This document shows positions 27,740 through 38,486 of a stretch of 38,486 nt of DNA, piece by piece. The translations under genes were made by a program, and so were the position numbers. Location of the stretch: positions 1-38,486 of the forward strand of contig JAAUQL010000054.1 in the NCBI GenBank assembly GCA_012033595.1, given 5' to 3'. Under the pieces are notes generated by a model. The model made no database searches. It was not told the origin of the DNA and was given only the letters and a program-made list of their open reading frames with translations. How positions within the stretch are numbered: position 1 is the stretch's first letter; each line of letters starts with the position of its first letter. Origin of the DNA: Cyclobacteriaceae bacterium (GTDB lineage Bacteria > Bacteroidota > Bacteroidia > Cytophagales > Cyclobacteriaceae).

Positions 27740-29866
27740 TTAACCTTCTCCTTTAGATTTCTTGATTATTTCTACAGCCAAACCGGATGGAACGGGATCG
27801 TAATGTGAAAATGTTAATGAAGCAGCTGCTCGTCCGGACGATATCGTCCTCAAATCTGTTACATATCCAAATAACTCAGATAGTGGAACGTTTGCTTTGA
27901 TCACTTGCGCACCGGCTTTGGTATCCATACCTTTCATTAATCCCCGACGCTTGTTCAAATCGCCGGTGACCGGACCGGTATACTCTTCCGGAGTCACTAC
28001 TTCTACAGACATAATCGGCTCCAACAACTGAGGGCTTGCCTTTTTTGCTGCAGCTTTAAATCCCATTCGAGCGGCCAATTCGAAAGATAATGAATCGGAA
28101 TCCACATCGTGGAATGAACCATGGAACAACTTCACTCTCATGGACTCCACCGGGAAACTCGCCAAAGGACCATTGCTCATGGCACTTTCAAATCCTTTTT
28201 GAATGGCTGGAATAAACTCCTTTGGTATCACACCGCCGACTATTTTATTATCGAACTCCAGTCCTTCTTTGCCATCTTCTCTTGGCCCTAATTCGAAGAC
28301 AATATCTGCGAATTTACCACGACCTCCACTTTGCTTCTTGTACACTTCCCGATGCTCGATCGTAGCAGTGATACACTCTTTGTAAGCTACCTGAGGTGCT
28401 CCCTGGTTAATTTCCACATTGAACTCGCGTTTCATACGGTCAATGATGATTTCCAGGTGCAATTCGCCCATGCCTTTCAGAACAGTCTGGCCGGTTTCTT
28501 CGTCCGTCTGAACACTCAAAGTGGGATCTTCCTCCACCAATTTAGCGATAGCCGCACCTAATTTATCAACGTCGGCCTGGGTTTTGGGCTCAATGGCATA
28601 ACCAATTACAGGTTCCGGAAAGCTCATGGACTCCAAAACAATCACATGCTTTTCATCAACCAGGGTATCTCCTGTTTTGATGTTCTTGAAACCAACGCCT
28701 GCTGCAATATCTCCGGCTTCTACCTGACTAATCGGGTTTTGCTTGTTGGCATGCATTTGCATAAGTCTCGAAATACGCTCTTTCTTCTCTGTCCTCATGT
28801 TGAATACATACGAACCAGCTTCGAGTTTGCCAGAGTACACCCTGAAAAACGCAAGTCTTCCTACAAATGGGTCTGTGGCTATCTTAAAGGCCAATGCAGA
28901 AAATGGTTGATCTGCACTGGGGTGTCTTACTTCTTCCTTTTCAGTATATGGATTGAATCCTGCTACAGGTGGCAGATCGACAGGAGAAGGCAGATATTCG
29001 CATACTGCATCAAGCAGCATCTGTACACCTTTGTTTTTGAAAGCAGAACCAACAAGTACTGGAGAAAATGACATATCGATTACTGCTTTTCGAATGGCAG
29101 CCTTCATTTCATCCGGAGTGATAGAATCTGGATCTTCAAAAAATTTCTCTAAAAGCGCCTCATCGTATTCGGCTACACTTTCTACAAGTTTTTGTCTCCA
29201 TTCTTGTACCGTCTCCACCAGATCATCTGGAATAGGTACAGTAACATAGGTCATTCCCTTGTCTTCTTCATTCCAAATCATTCCCTGATTGGTAATGAGA
29301 TCCACAACACCAACAAATCCATCCTCAGCACCTATGGGCACTTGAAGCGGAACCGGATTTGCTTTCAATTTTTCTTTTATATCTGATACAACACTGAAAA
29401 AATCAGCGCCGGCACGATCCATTTTATTTACAAAGCAAATCCTCGGAACTTTGTACTTATCTGCTTGTCTCCAAACTGTTTCAGACTGAGGCTCTACACC
29501 AGATACCGCGCAAAAAAGAGCAACAGCACCATCTAATACCCTTAATGACCTTTCGACCTCAACCGTGAAATCGACGTGCCCTGGTGTATCGATGATATTG
29601 ATGTTAAATTCTTTAGTTTCAGGCAATACCTTGCCTTGCTCAGTTGGATATTTCCAATAAGTGGTGGTAGCGGCCGAAGTAATGGTAATACCACGCTCCT
29701 GCTCTTGCTCCATCCAATCCATCACTGCGCCACCTTCATGTACTTCTCCGATCTTGTGCGTAAGACCCGTATAATACAGGATTCGCTCAGTGGTGGTGGT
29801 TTTGCCAGCATCGATGTGAGCCATGATGCCGATATTCCGTAAATTCTTAAGATTTTTCTTTGCCAT
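27740..29866 (-). CDS. fusA: Elongation factor G
   Basis: This 708-residue translational GTPase drives translocation on the ribosome. The G motifs are intact: [15 protein letters not shown] (P loop), [14 protein letters not shown] (switch I), DTPGHVDF (G3) and NKMDRAGAD (G4). Domains II to V follow at normal length, with ending [20 protein letters not shown]. It lies between rpsG and rpsJ. Confidence 0.98.
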   Translation of the reverse strand: MAKKNLKNLRNIGIMAHIDAGKTTTTERILYYTGLTHKIGEVHEGGAVMDWMEQEQERGITITSAATTTYWKYPTEQGKVLPETKEFNINIIDTPGHVDFTVEVERSLRVLDGAVALFCAVSGVEPQSETVWRQADKYKVPRICFVNKMDRAGADFFSVVSDIKEKLKANPVPLQVPIGAEDGFVGVVDLITNQGMIWNEEDKGMTYVTVPIPDDLVETVQEWRQKLVESVAEYDEALLEKFFEDPDSITPDEMKAAIRKAVIDMSFSPVLVGSAFKNKGVQMLLDAVCEYLPSPVDLPPVAGFNPYTEKEEVRHPSADQPFSALAFKIATDPFVGRLAFFRVYSGKLEAGSYVFNMRTEKKERISRLMQMHANKQNPISQVEAGDIAAGVGFKNIKTGDTLVDEKHVIVLESMSFPEPVIGYAIEPKTQADVDKLGAAIAKLVEEDPTLSVQTDEETGQTVLKGMGELHLEIIIDRMKREFNVEINQGAPQVAYKECITATIEHREVYKKQSGGRGKFADIVFELGPREDGKEGLEFDNKIVGGVIPKEFIPAIQKGFESAMSNGPLASFPVESMRVKLFHGSFHDVDSDSLSFELAARMGFKAAAKKASPQLLEPIMSVEVVTPEEYTGPVTGDLNKRRGLMKGMDTKAGAQVIKANVPLSELFGYVTDLRTISSGRAAASLTFSHYDPVPSGLAVEIIKKSKGEG

Positions 29867-29873
29867 GTTTCAA

Positions 29874-30341
29874 TTAGAACCTAAAATGTGAAAACGCTTT
29901 GTTCGCCTCCGCCATTCTATGCGTATCATCCTTCTTTTTTACTGCGGCACCTTCGTTTTTAGATGCAGCTATTATTTCGCCAGCCAATCTCTGTACCATG
30001 GTTTTTTCACCTCTTAGACGAGAATATTTGATCAGCCATTTGATGCCTAGCGTACTCTTTCTTTCTGGTCTTACTTCGATGGGCACCTGAAATGTCGCAC
30101 CTCCTACTCGTCGGCTTTTCACCTCCACGTAAGGCATTACATTATTCAATGCAGTTTTCCAGGTATCCAAACCGTTCTCTCCGGTTTTGGATTGAACAAT
30201 TTCTATCGCATCGTAAAAAATGGAGTAAGCCACATTCTTTTTGCCCTCCACCATCAGATAATTTACGAATTTGGTAACCAGTGTTTCCTGAAATTTAGGA
30301 TCAGGTAAAATATATCTCTTCTTTGGTTTTGCCTTTCTCAT
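29874..30341 (-). CDS. rpsG: 30S ribosomal protein S7
   Basis: This 155-residue head-assembly protein starts [20 protein letters not shown] and contains [20 protein letters not shown] and [20 protein letters not shown]. It lies 11 bases after rpsL. Confidence 0.98.
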   Translation of the reverse strand: MRKAKPKKRYILPDPKFQETLVTKFVNYLMVEGKKNVAYSIFYDAIEIVQSKTGENGLDTWKTALNNVMPYVEVKSRRVGGATFQVPIEVRPERKSTLGIKWLIKYSRLRGEKTMVQRLAGEIIAASKNEGAAVKKKDDTHRMAEANKAFSHFRF

Positions 30342-30352
30342 TGTACTGGATA

Positions 30353-30730
30353 TTATTTGTTTTTAGGCCTTTTAGCACCGTATTTCGATCTTCCTTGCAA
30401 TCTTCCGTCAACCCCAGCAGTATCTAAGGCTCCGCGAATAATATGATAGCGTACCCCGGGAAGATCCTTGACCCTGCCACCTCGGATCAACACAATAGAG
30501 TGCTCCTGAAGGTTGTGTCCTTCGCCCATGATGTAAGCGTTCACTTCCTTTGTGTTGGTGAGCCTTACCCTGGCTACTTTTCTCATTGCCGAATTGGGCT
30601 TCTTGGGGGTGGTAGTATACACCCTGGTACAAACCCCCCTGCGTTGAGGGCAAGCATCTAAAGCTCTGGACTTTGACGTACTGGTCAACTTTTTTCTACC
30701 TTTTCTTACTAACTGCTGTATAGTAGGCAT
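30353..30730 (-). CDS. rpsL: 30S ribosomal protein S12
   Basis: This 125-residue decoding-centre protein starts [20 protein letters not shown] and has the conserved [20 protein letters not shown] and [20 protein letters not shown]. The lysines where streptomycin-resistance changes usually occur (43-44 and 88) are wild type. It is the first gene of the str unit, downstream of the element at 30775-30782. Confidence 0.98.
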   Translation of the reverse strand: MPTIQQLVRKGRKKLTSTSKSRALDACPQRRGVCTRVYTTTPKKPNSAMRKVARVRLTNTKEVNAYIMGEGHNLQEHSIVLIRGGRVKDLPGVRYHIIRGALDTAGVDGRLQGRSKYGAKRPKNK

Positions 30731-30774
30731 ACTATTATTGTATTAATGAATATCACTATATTTTTTTGGGACTG

Positions 30775-30782
30775 CAAAGGTA
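30775..30782 (-). promoter_or_regulatory. Probable promoter of the rpsL-rpsG-fusA-rpsJ unit
   Basis: The minus strand reads TACCTTTGCA, the same -7 element as before rplC, in the 91-base gap between the DUF3467 gene and rpsL. The -33 element is not clear; a TTTG lies 29 bases upstream, which is too far. The leader would be about 40 bases. Confidence 0.6.
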
Positions 30783-30821
30783 AGGATTTAGATTACATTA
30801 AAAAATGATTTCAAATAAAAA

Positions 30822-31145
30822 TCAAGCCTCTCCAACTGTACCTCCAAAATTGATTGGAAACTTTGGCACCTCATCGCTTTTCTTGATGGCGCCAAAAGTT
30901 TCCTCATATTTTTCTATATTATCTTTCAAGGCATAGAGCAGGCGCTTGGCATGTTCAGGTGTTACCACGATTCTGGCTTTTACTTTGGCTTTAGGCACGC
31001 CTGGCATAAGCCTGATAAAATCGATTACAAACTCACTATTGGAGTGTGCGATCATTGCCAAATTTGAGTAAACACCTTCTGCAATCTCTTCCGAAAGCTC
31101 AATATTGATTTGATTTTTCTTAGGATCTTTTTTATCTAAATCCAT
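30822..31145 (-). CDS. DUF3467 family protein
   Basis: This 107-residue protein has the DUF3467 pattern: INIELSEEIAEGVYSNLAMI near the start, then EFVIDFIRLMPGVPKAKVKA and the VTPEHAKRLLYALKDNIEKY motif. It has no signal peptide. Its role is unknown; the family is usually found right after rpoC in Bacteroidota, as here (5 bases after), which hints at a link to transcription or growth. The overlap of position with the polymerase genes is the only functional clue. Confidence 0.88.
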   Translation of the reverse strand: MDLDKKDPKKNQINIELSEEIAEGVYSNLAMIAHSNSEFVIDFIRLMPGVPKAKVKARIVVTPEHAKRLLYALKDNIEKYEETFGAIKKSDEVPKFPINFGGTVGEA

Positions 31146-31150
31146 TTATT

Positions 31151-34100
31151 TCAGTATTTGGATTCTATCTCTTCGACCCTGTTGAATTCCTCTTTTGAAG
31201 CGATCAGCGAATCGTATTCTTTTTGTGAAGTCACTATCATGCGTTCGTATTCCTTCAGGCCTGTTCCCGCAGGAATCAGGTGGCCGACAATTACGTTTTC
31301 TTTCAAACCATTCAGGTAATCTGCTTTTCCTCTTATAGAGGCTTCGCTCAATACTTTTGTGGTTTCCTGGAAAGAAGCCGCAGAGATAAAACTTTCCGTT
31401 CCCAAAGATGCCTGGGTTATTCCCTGTAAGGTAGGCTTTGATACCGCAGGTTGAGCGTCACGCACCTCGACAGGTTTTAAATCTCTTCTCTTCAGGCTTG
31501 AATTTTCGTCACGCAGTCTTCGGCTGGTGATGATTTGTCCCGCCTTTAAGGTTTCCGAATCTTTAGGATCTATCACTACTTTTAAATCCATTATCGAGTC
31601 ATTTTCTTCTCTGAAAACCCAGCGATCTACCACTTGCCCGTTTAGGAAGCTGGTATCGCCGGAGTCTACGATAGAAACCTTTTGCATCATTTGCCTTACA
31701 ATAGCCTCAATGTGCTTATCATTGATCTTCACACCCTGAAGACGATATACTTCTTGTATCTCATTGACCAAGTACTCCTGTACCGCAGTCGGGCCTTTGA
31801 TGGCCAAAATATCAGCCGGAGTGATGGCTCCGTCAGAAAGTGCCATACCTGCCCTTATAAAGTCATTGTCTTGAACAAGGATATGCTTAGAGAGTGAAAC
31901 AAGGTACTTCTTTTTGACCCCATCTTTGGATTCAATGAAAATCTCCCTATTACCTCGCTTTATACCCCCATAAGTCACCACGCCGTCGATTTCGCTGACT
32001 ACGGCAGGGTTTGATGGATTTCTCGCTTCGAACAATTCCGTGACTCGTGGCAGACCTCCGGTAATATCGCGGGATTTACCCATGGTACGAGGTATTTTCA
32101 CCAACACTTGCCCGGCCTTAATTTTGGTTCCATTGTTCACAGCCAGGTGAGCCCCAACCGGAATATTGTATGAAATCTCATCTCCGCCTTTGGTTTCAAT
32201 GATTAGCGCGGGGTTCTTGGTTTTATCTTTAGAATCTATAATTACTTTCTCCCTGTGACCGGTTTGTTCATCCGAAATCTCACGATAGGTTAAGTTTTCT
32301 TCTATCATGTCGTATTTGATGGTACCGTCGGCTTCGGTAAGGATCACGGCATTGTAAGGATCCCAGTTGCAAAGCTCCTGATCCTTTTCTACAGTTTCTC
32401 CATCTTTTACTCTCAGAAATGCACCGTAAGGGACATGATTGCTGATCAATACTTTTTTGGATTTAGGATCAATGATCTTTAATTCACCTGATCTTCCCAT
32501 CACTACGTCAACTTTGTTGTTTTCATTGTCGGTAGTGGATATGGATCGCAATTCTTCAAACTCAACCACACCAGAAAACTTCGCTTTAATCCTTGCATCT
32601 ACGGCAATATTCGAAGCGGTACCACCACGTGGAAGGTTCTTAGTGTAAGCTGCGTGCCTGGCTCTCCGATAGATTGGGCAGCAATTACTCCTACAGCTTC
32701 ACCTTTTTGTACCATTCGACCAGTAGCCAGGTTTCTACCATAGCAACGTGCACAAACTCCTTTTTTGGTTTCACACGTCAATACTGATCTGATTTCTACT
32801 TCTTCTATGCTGGTTTCATCAATTCTCTTGGCAATATCTTCATCAATCTCCTGATTGGCGCCAATGATCAATTCTTCGGTAATCGGATCGAATATATCAT
32901 GAACGGTAACCCTGCCCAATATGCGTTCGGACAATGGTTCCACGATGTCTTCGTTGTCTTTGAGTGCCGTAACAACGATACCCCTTAAGGTATCACAATC
33001 AGCCTCATTGACCACTACGTCTTGCGAAACATCCACCAATCTTCGCGTCAGATAACCAGCATCTGCAGTTTTCAATGCGGTATCAGCCAAACCTTTTCTG
33101 GCGCCGTGTGTGGAGATAAAATATTCGATTACATCCAGTCCTTCTTTGAAGTTGGATATGATTGGGTTTTCAATGATTTCACCTACCGAACCAACGAGGT
33201 TTTTCTGAGGCTTGGCCATCAGACCACGCATACCACCTAACTGGCGTATTTGTTCTCTTGAACCACGGGCTCCGGAGTGCATCATCATGTAGATAGAATT
33301 GAAACCCTGCTTATCTTCCTCTAACTGCTTCATCAGCGTAGAGGTGATTTGAGAATTTATCCTTGTCCAGATATCAATCACCTGATTGTACCGTTCGTTG
33401 TCGGTGATCAGACCCATTAAATAGTTGTTCCAGACTTCTTCTACTTCAGCTTTTGCTTCGCTGATGAGTTCGTCTTTCACATCTGGAATCATCACGTCAT
33501 TCAGTCCTATGGAAAGTCCGCCTTTGTAGGCTTCCTGAAATCCAAGCGTTTTGATATCATCCAGGAACTTGGCAGTGGTATCCATGCCTGTAATCTTGAA
33601 GATATCAGATATGATAATCTGTAACTTTTTCTTCGACAGCAATTCGTTTACATATCCCACTTTTTCGGGGACATGCTGATTGAACAGGACTCTTCCGGCA
33701 ACTGTCTCAATAAGTTTCGACTCGAGCTCACCGGCTTCATTTCTAACCTTTACCCTCACTTTGATATACGCATGTTTTGAAATGCGTCCTTCGTTGAGCG
33801 CTATGATCACTTCCTGCGCACCGTAAAAAACCTTACCCTCACCGAGTTCAGGTTCCTTTTTAGTCCCTCGCCTACCTTTGGTCACATAATAAAGACCCAA
33901 AACCATGTCTTGTGAAGGAACAGCAATAGGTGCTCCGTTGGCAGGGTTCAAAATATTGTGAGAAGAAAGCATGAGGATAGATGCCTCCAACACTGCCTCC
34001 TGACCCAAAGGCACATGCACAGCCATCTGGTCACCGTCAAAGTCAGCGTTGAATGCCGTACATGCCAGAGGATGCAATTGAATGGCCTTGCCTTCAATCA

Positions 34101-35463
34101 ATTTGGGCTGAAACGCCTGGATACCCAGCCTGTGCAATGTAGGAGCTCTATTGAGCAATACCGGATGACCTTTGAGCACATTTTCTAATATATCCCAAAC
34201 CACAGGATCTTTTCGATCTACAATCTTTTTCGCGGATTTAACCGTTTTCACTATACCACGCTCAATGAGCTTGCGTATAATAAATGGTTTGAAAAGCTCA
34301 GCAGCCATGTTTTTGGGCAAGCCGCATTCGTGCAATTTCAATTCAGGACCAACGACTATTACTGAACGTCCGGAATAGTCAACCCTTTTACCCAGTAGGT
34401 TTTGACGGAAACGTCCCTGCTTTCCTTTGAGCATATCACTCAGAGATTTTAGCGCCCTGTTTCCATCGGAGCGTACGGCATTTACTTTTCGCGAATTGTC
34501 GAAAAGTGAATCCACAGCCTCTTGAAGCATCCTTTTTTCATTTCTCAAGATTACTTCCGGGGCTTTAATATCGATCAACCTTTTGAGCCTATTATTTCTT
34601 ATGATTACCCTTCGGTAAAGGTCGTTCAAATCGGAAGTTGCAAACCTACCACCGTCCAGGGGAACTAAAGGACGTAATTCTGGAGGAATAACAGGAACCA
34701 TTTTGATCACCATCCATTCCGGACGATTTTCTATTCTCGTCCTGGCATCTCTAAACGCCTCAACCACACGCAGACGCTTGAGTGCTTCTGCTTTCCGTTG
34801 TTGCGAGGTATCGGTAGCAGCCTGGTGTCTCAACTCATAAGACAGTTCATCGAGATTAATCCTGGACAATAGCATTTCCAGTGCTTCAGCACCCATTTTT
34901 GCTATGAATTTTTCAGGATCGTCATCGTCAAGCATTTGATTCTCCCTTGGCAATTTGTCAAGGATATCCAAATACTCGTCTTCGGTGAGGAAATCCATTT
35001 TGCTGATACCATCATCTTCTTTGATGCCTGGTTGAATGACCACATACCTTTCGTAGTAAATGATCTGATCCAGCTTTTTGGTTGGCTGCCCCAGGAGGTA
35101 TCCAATTTTGTTGGGTAGGGAACGGAAATACCAGATATGTGCTACTGGTACTACCAATTCTATATGACCCATGCGCTCACGTCGGACTTTCTTCTCCGTC
35201 ACTTCCACCCCACAGCGATCGCATATAATCCCTTTATACCTTATTCTTTTATACTTTCCACAATGACACTCCCAGTCTTTGACAGGGCCAAAGATTCTTT
35301 CGCAGAACAAACCGCCCATTTCGGGTTTATATGTTCTATAGTTAATGGTTTCAGGTTGTGTGACTTCTCCATGGCTACTTTCCAATATGGATTCCGGAGA
35401 TGCCAAGCTTATGGTAACCTTGGTAAAGTCACTTCTCAGTTTTTTATTTTTTCTGAATGCCAT
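31151..35463 (-). CDS. rpoC: RNA polymerase beta' subunit, interrupted by a one-base frameshift
   Basis: This catalytic subunit spans 4,313 bases, or about 1,437 residues once corrected, normal for Bacteroidota. The first part (35463 to 32599) starts [20 protein letters not shown]. It contains the first zinc site ([20 protein letters not shown]), the Mg-binding active site [12 protein letters not shown] and the second zinc site ([15 protein letters not shown]), then reads [16 protein letters not shown] and runs to an early stop. The remainder continues in the neighbouring frame from [20 protein letters not shown] to the normal C-terminus. One missing base in the GG at 32625-32626 explains the break. 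rpoB ends 45 bases upstream. Confidence 0.96.
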
Positions 35464-35508
35464 AATATATTAGTGTATGATATTTTAAAACCTAATCGGT
35501 TATTTATT

Positions 35509-38486
35509 TTAATCCAGGGTGATTTCCAATGCCAAGCCTCTTAGCTCATGTACAAGTACATTAAACGACTCAGGTACATTTGGTTTGAGCATGTTTTCTC
35601 CCTTAACGATAGCCTCGTATGCTTTAGCTCTTCCTATCACATCATCCGATTTGATGGTGAGAATTTCTTGAAGTACATGCGATGCGCCAAAGGCTTCCAA
35701 CGCCCATACTTCCATCTCGCCAAAGCGCTGACCACCAAACTGTGCCTTACCGCCAAGTGGTTGCTGGGTAATCAATGAGTATGGTCCGATAGATCTGGCG
35801 TGCATTTTGTCATCGACCAAATGGCCCAGCTTCAACATATAGATTCTGCCTACGGTCACCTGCTGATCAAACCTGATTCCGGTCAGGCCATCATAGAGAT
35901 AGGTACGTCCGAATTCTGGCAGCTTTGCAGCCTTTAATTCTTCTTCCACGTCTTTCATGGTGGCACCATCGAATATCGGCGTTGCATATTTTCTGTTCAG
36001 AATTTCTCCTGCCCAGCCCAGCACAGTTTCATAAATCTGCCCCAGGTTCATCCGTGATGGTACCCCAAGCGGGTTGAGCACGATATCTACCGGGGTGCCA
36101 TTTTCGAGGAACGGCATATCTTCCTGGCGAACGATCTTTGCCACGACCCCTTTATTTCCATGTCGCCCGGCCATTTTATCACCAACTTTCAGCTTACGCT
36201 TTTTAGCAATATACACTTTGGCCAATTGCACTATACCCGCCGGCAATTCATCTCCAACTTCGAGTGTAAACCTTTCCCGCTTGAATTCGCCGGTGTATTC
36301 GTTTCTCTTGATCGTATATTTTTTGATAAGCTCAACGATAAGATTGTTGGTTTTGGCATCATCGGTCCAATTGTCATAATTGAGGTCAGTGATCAGGTTG
36401 ACTTCTTCCTGCACATTGTAGTTGCTCTCATCGCGGTAAACATTGCGCTCAGGGAACAATTTGTCCTCAATTACTTTAGCATTGAACTTAACGCCCTTGC
36501 TTAGTATTTCATCACCAAATTTATGTCTGACTCCCTGGCTGATTTTGCCATCGAGTAGCGCGGTGATTTTCTTAATCATCATAGACCTGGCACCAAGTAG
36601 CTGCTTACTATACGCGGCTTTGAGCGTCTCCACATCCTTTTTCGATTTAGCCCGCAGGTCTTTGTCCTTTTTAGGTCGAGAAAATAGTTTAGTATCAATT
36701 ACCACGCCCTGCAAAGATGGGGAAGCTTTGAGCGAGGCATCTTTCACGTCTCCGGCTTTGTCGCCAAATATGGCTCTCAGCAGCTTCTCTTCCGGTGTTG
36801 GATCTGTTTCTCCTTTTGGAGTGATTTTCCCCACCAGGATATCGCCTTCTTTCACATCGGCACCTATTCTGATTATTCCGTTTTCGTCGAGGTTTTTTAC
36901 TGCCTCTTCACTTACGTTGGGAATTTCTGAAGTGAGTTCTTCTTCACCCCTTTTGGTGTCACGTACTTCCAATTCGAATTCATCGATATGAACCGAGGTG
37001 AACACATCATTGCGAACTACGCTTTCTGAAATTACAATTGCATCCTCAAAATTATATCCCTGCCATGGCATAAATGCCACTTTTAGGTTGCGACCCAAAG
37101 CCAATTCACCATTTTCAGTAGCATAACCTTCGCACAAGGCTTGTCCTTTCTCTACCCTGTCTCCTTTAAAAACAATTGGTTTCAGGTTGATGCATGTGTC
37201 CTGGTTGGTTCGTCTGAATTTGATCAATTCATACGTCTTGATGTCATCATCAAAACTGATGAGCTTTTGATCATCAGAAAGATCGTATTTAATGGCAATC
37301 TTATTGGCATCGACATATTCTACTACTCCGGTACCTTCGGCCAAAATCAGCGACCGGCTATCCAGAGCTACCCTCTTTTCGAGACCTGTACCAACAATAG
37401 GAGCCTGGGGTTTCATGAGAGGAACAGCCTGGCGCATCATGTTGGATCCCATCAAAGCACGGTTGGCATCGTCATGTTCCAGGAAAGGTATCAGCGAAGC
37501 GGCCACAGAAACTATTTGGTTTGGCGCCACATCCATATACGACACTTCTCCTTTTTCTACGATAGGAAAATCGCCTTCAAATCTTGCTTTCACCTTTTCA
37601 TTGATGAACAAACCGTCATCTTTGAGCGGTGCATTGGCCTGGGCAATATTATGCGTATCCTCTTCTTCTGCGGTGAGATAAATGACATTACTAGACATAT
37701 TCACCTTGCCGTTGTCGGCCTTTCTGTATGGTGTTTCTATAAAACCCATACCATTTACTTTGGCATGTACACATAGCGACGAAATCAGACCAATATTTGG
37801 TCCTTCGGGTGTCTCAATGGTACACAAACGGCCATAGTGGGTATAGTGAACATCACGAACTTCAAAACCAGCCCTTTCTCTCGACAAACCACCTGGCCCT
37901 AAGGCTGACATACGTCGCTTGTGGGTGATCTCTGCCAATGGATTGGTCTGATCCATAAACTGAGATAATTGGTTGGTGCCAAAAAAGGAATTGATCACGG
38001 ACGATAGAGTCCGTGCATTGATCAGATCGACTGGTTTAAAGTCCTCATTGTCGCGCACGTTCATTCGCTCCTTGATCGTTCGGGCCATTCTGGCCAAACC
38101 AACACCAAACTGGGTGTAAAGTTGCTCACCGACAGTTCTAACGCGTCTATTGCTGAGGTGGTCAATATCATCGACTACGGCTTTGGAATTGATCAATCCA
38201 ATAAGATATTTGACAATGAGGATGATATCCTCTTTGGTTAATACCCTGACATTTGAATCGATATCCAGTCCGAGCTTTTTATTAATTCTATATCTTCCTA
38301 CTTCTCCAAGATCGTATCGCTTGTCTGAGAAAAACAAGCTTTGGATGATATCCCTTGCTGTTTGCTCATCAGGTGCCTCTGAATTTCTAAGTTGGCGGTA
38401 GATCTGCTCTACAGCTTCTTTTCCGAATTAGAGTTGTCTTTAGAAAGTGTATTATAAATGATTTGGTAATCATTGATATTGATGTC
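35509..38486 (-). CDS. rpoB: RNA polymerase beta subunit, 5' end outside the window, with a one-base frameshift
   Basis: About 990 residues of the beta subunit are present; roughly the first 300 lie beyond the right edge. The rifampicin region is wild-type-like ([20 protein letters not shown], then [20 protein letters not shown]). Further conserved parts are [32 protein letters not shown] and [20 protein letters not shown]; the end is [12 protein letters not shown]. The uninterrupted frame begins only at about 38337. Upstream, the reading [20 protein letters not shown] leads to a stop, while the next frame reads [20 protein letters not shown] and joins the gene. One missing base in the four T at 38419-38422 accounts for it. 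Confidence 0.95.

Noticed and set aside
28646-29071. Antisense open frame of 141 codons inside fusA
   Set aside because: It lies opposite a highly conserved gene, has no protein-like motifs, and is explained by codon structure of fusA. The same applies to other antisense frames in the block.
32569-32660. Programmed frameshift or split beta' subunit in rpoC
   Set aside because: No slippery heptamer or downstream structure is evident, the break lies inside a strongly conserved region, and three similar homopolymer losses occur in other essential genes.

Overview
The window is a chromosomal segment of a Bacteroidota bacterium, most likely of the Cytophagales type. The evidence is a zinc-free S14 and L36, an L17 with a long C-terminal tail, the rplQ-carA-eno order, a DUF3467 gene after rpoC, -7 promoter elements of the TAnnTTTG class, almost no Shine-Dalgarno sequences, and remnants of a type IX secretion (T9SS) sorting domain. 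The exact genus cannot be told from the sequence alone.

Layout. Positions 1-2180 are accessory: the 5' end of a secreted-protein gene on the minus strand, about 540 bases without genes that hold a REP-like pair of palindromes, a collapsed T9SS-secreted protein gene, a small lipoprotein and a GNAT acetyltransferase. Positions 2177-4834 (minus) encode a three-PAS hybrid histidine kinase with receiver and HPt domains. Positions 5082-11005 (plus) carry comEC, a PTPS/QueD-like gene with folE (pterin branch from GTP), a ligase-associated MBL-fold exonuclease coupled to an ADPRM-like phosphoesterase, and a LEA14-like lipoprotein. A bidirectional terminator at about 11085-11111 separates these from the minus-strand block.

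Positions 11139-38486 are one long minus-strand housekeeping block. In transcription order it is: rpoB (5' end outside the window), rpoC, a DUF3467 gene; promoter; rpsL, rpsG, fusA, rpsJ; terminator and new promoter; rplC, rplD, rplW, rplB, rpsS, rplV, rpsC, rplP, rpmC, rpsQ, rplN, rplX, rplE, rpsN; probable internal promoter; rpsH, rplF, rplR, rpsE, rpmD, rplO, secY, infA, rpmJ, rpsM, rpsK, rpsD, rpoA, rplQ; strong terminator; then carA and eno from a separate promoter. Together they make RNA polymerase core, the small and large ribosomal subunits, elongation factor G, initiation factor 1 and the main translocon channel.

Four essential genes (rpoB, rpoC, rpsS, rplE) are each interrupted by what looks like a single missing base in a short homopolymer. 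In each case the correct family sequence continues in the neighbouring frame, so these are most likely sequencing or assembly errors. I annotate them as full-length genes.

I found no CRISPR array, tRNA, rRNA, prophage or intact insertion sequence, and no clearly new multi-gene system. The items most worth a second look are the exonuclease-ADPRM gene pair, the double palindrome at 401-550 and the collapsed T9SS gene at 758-1007.
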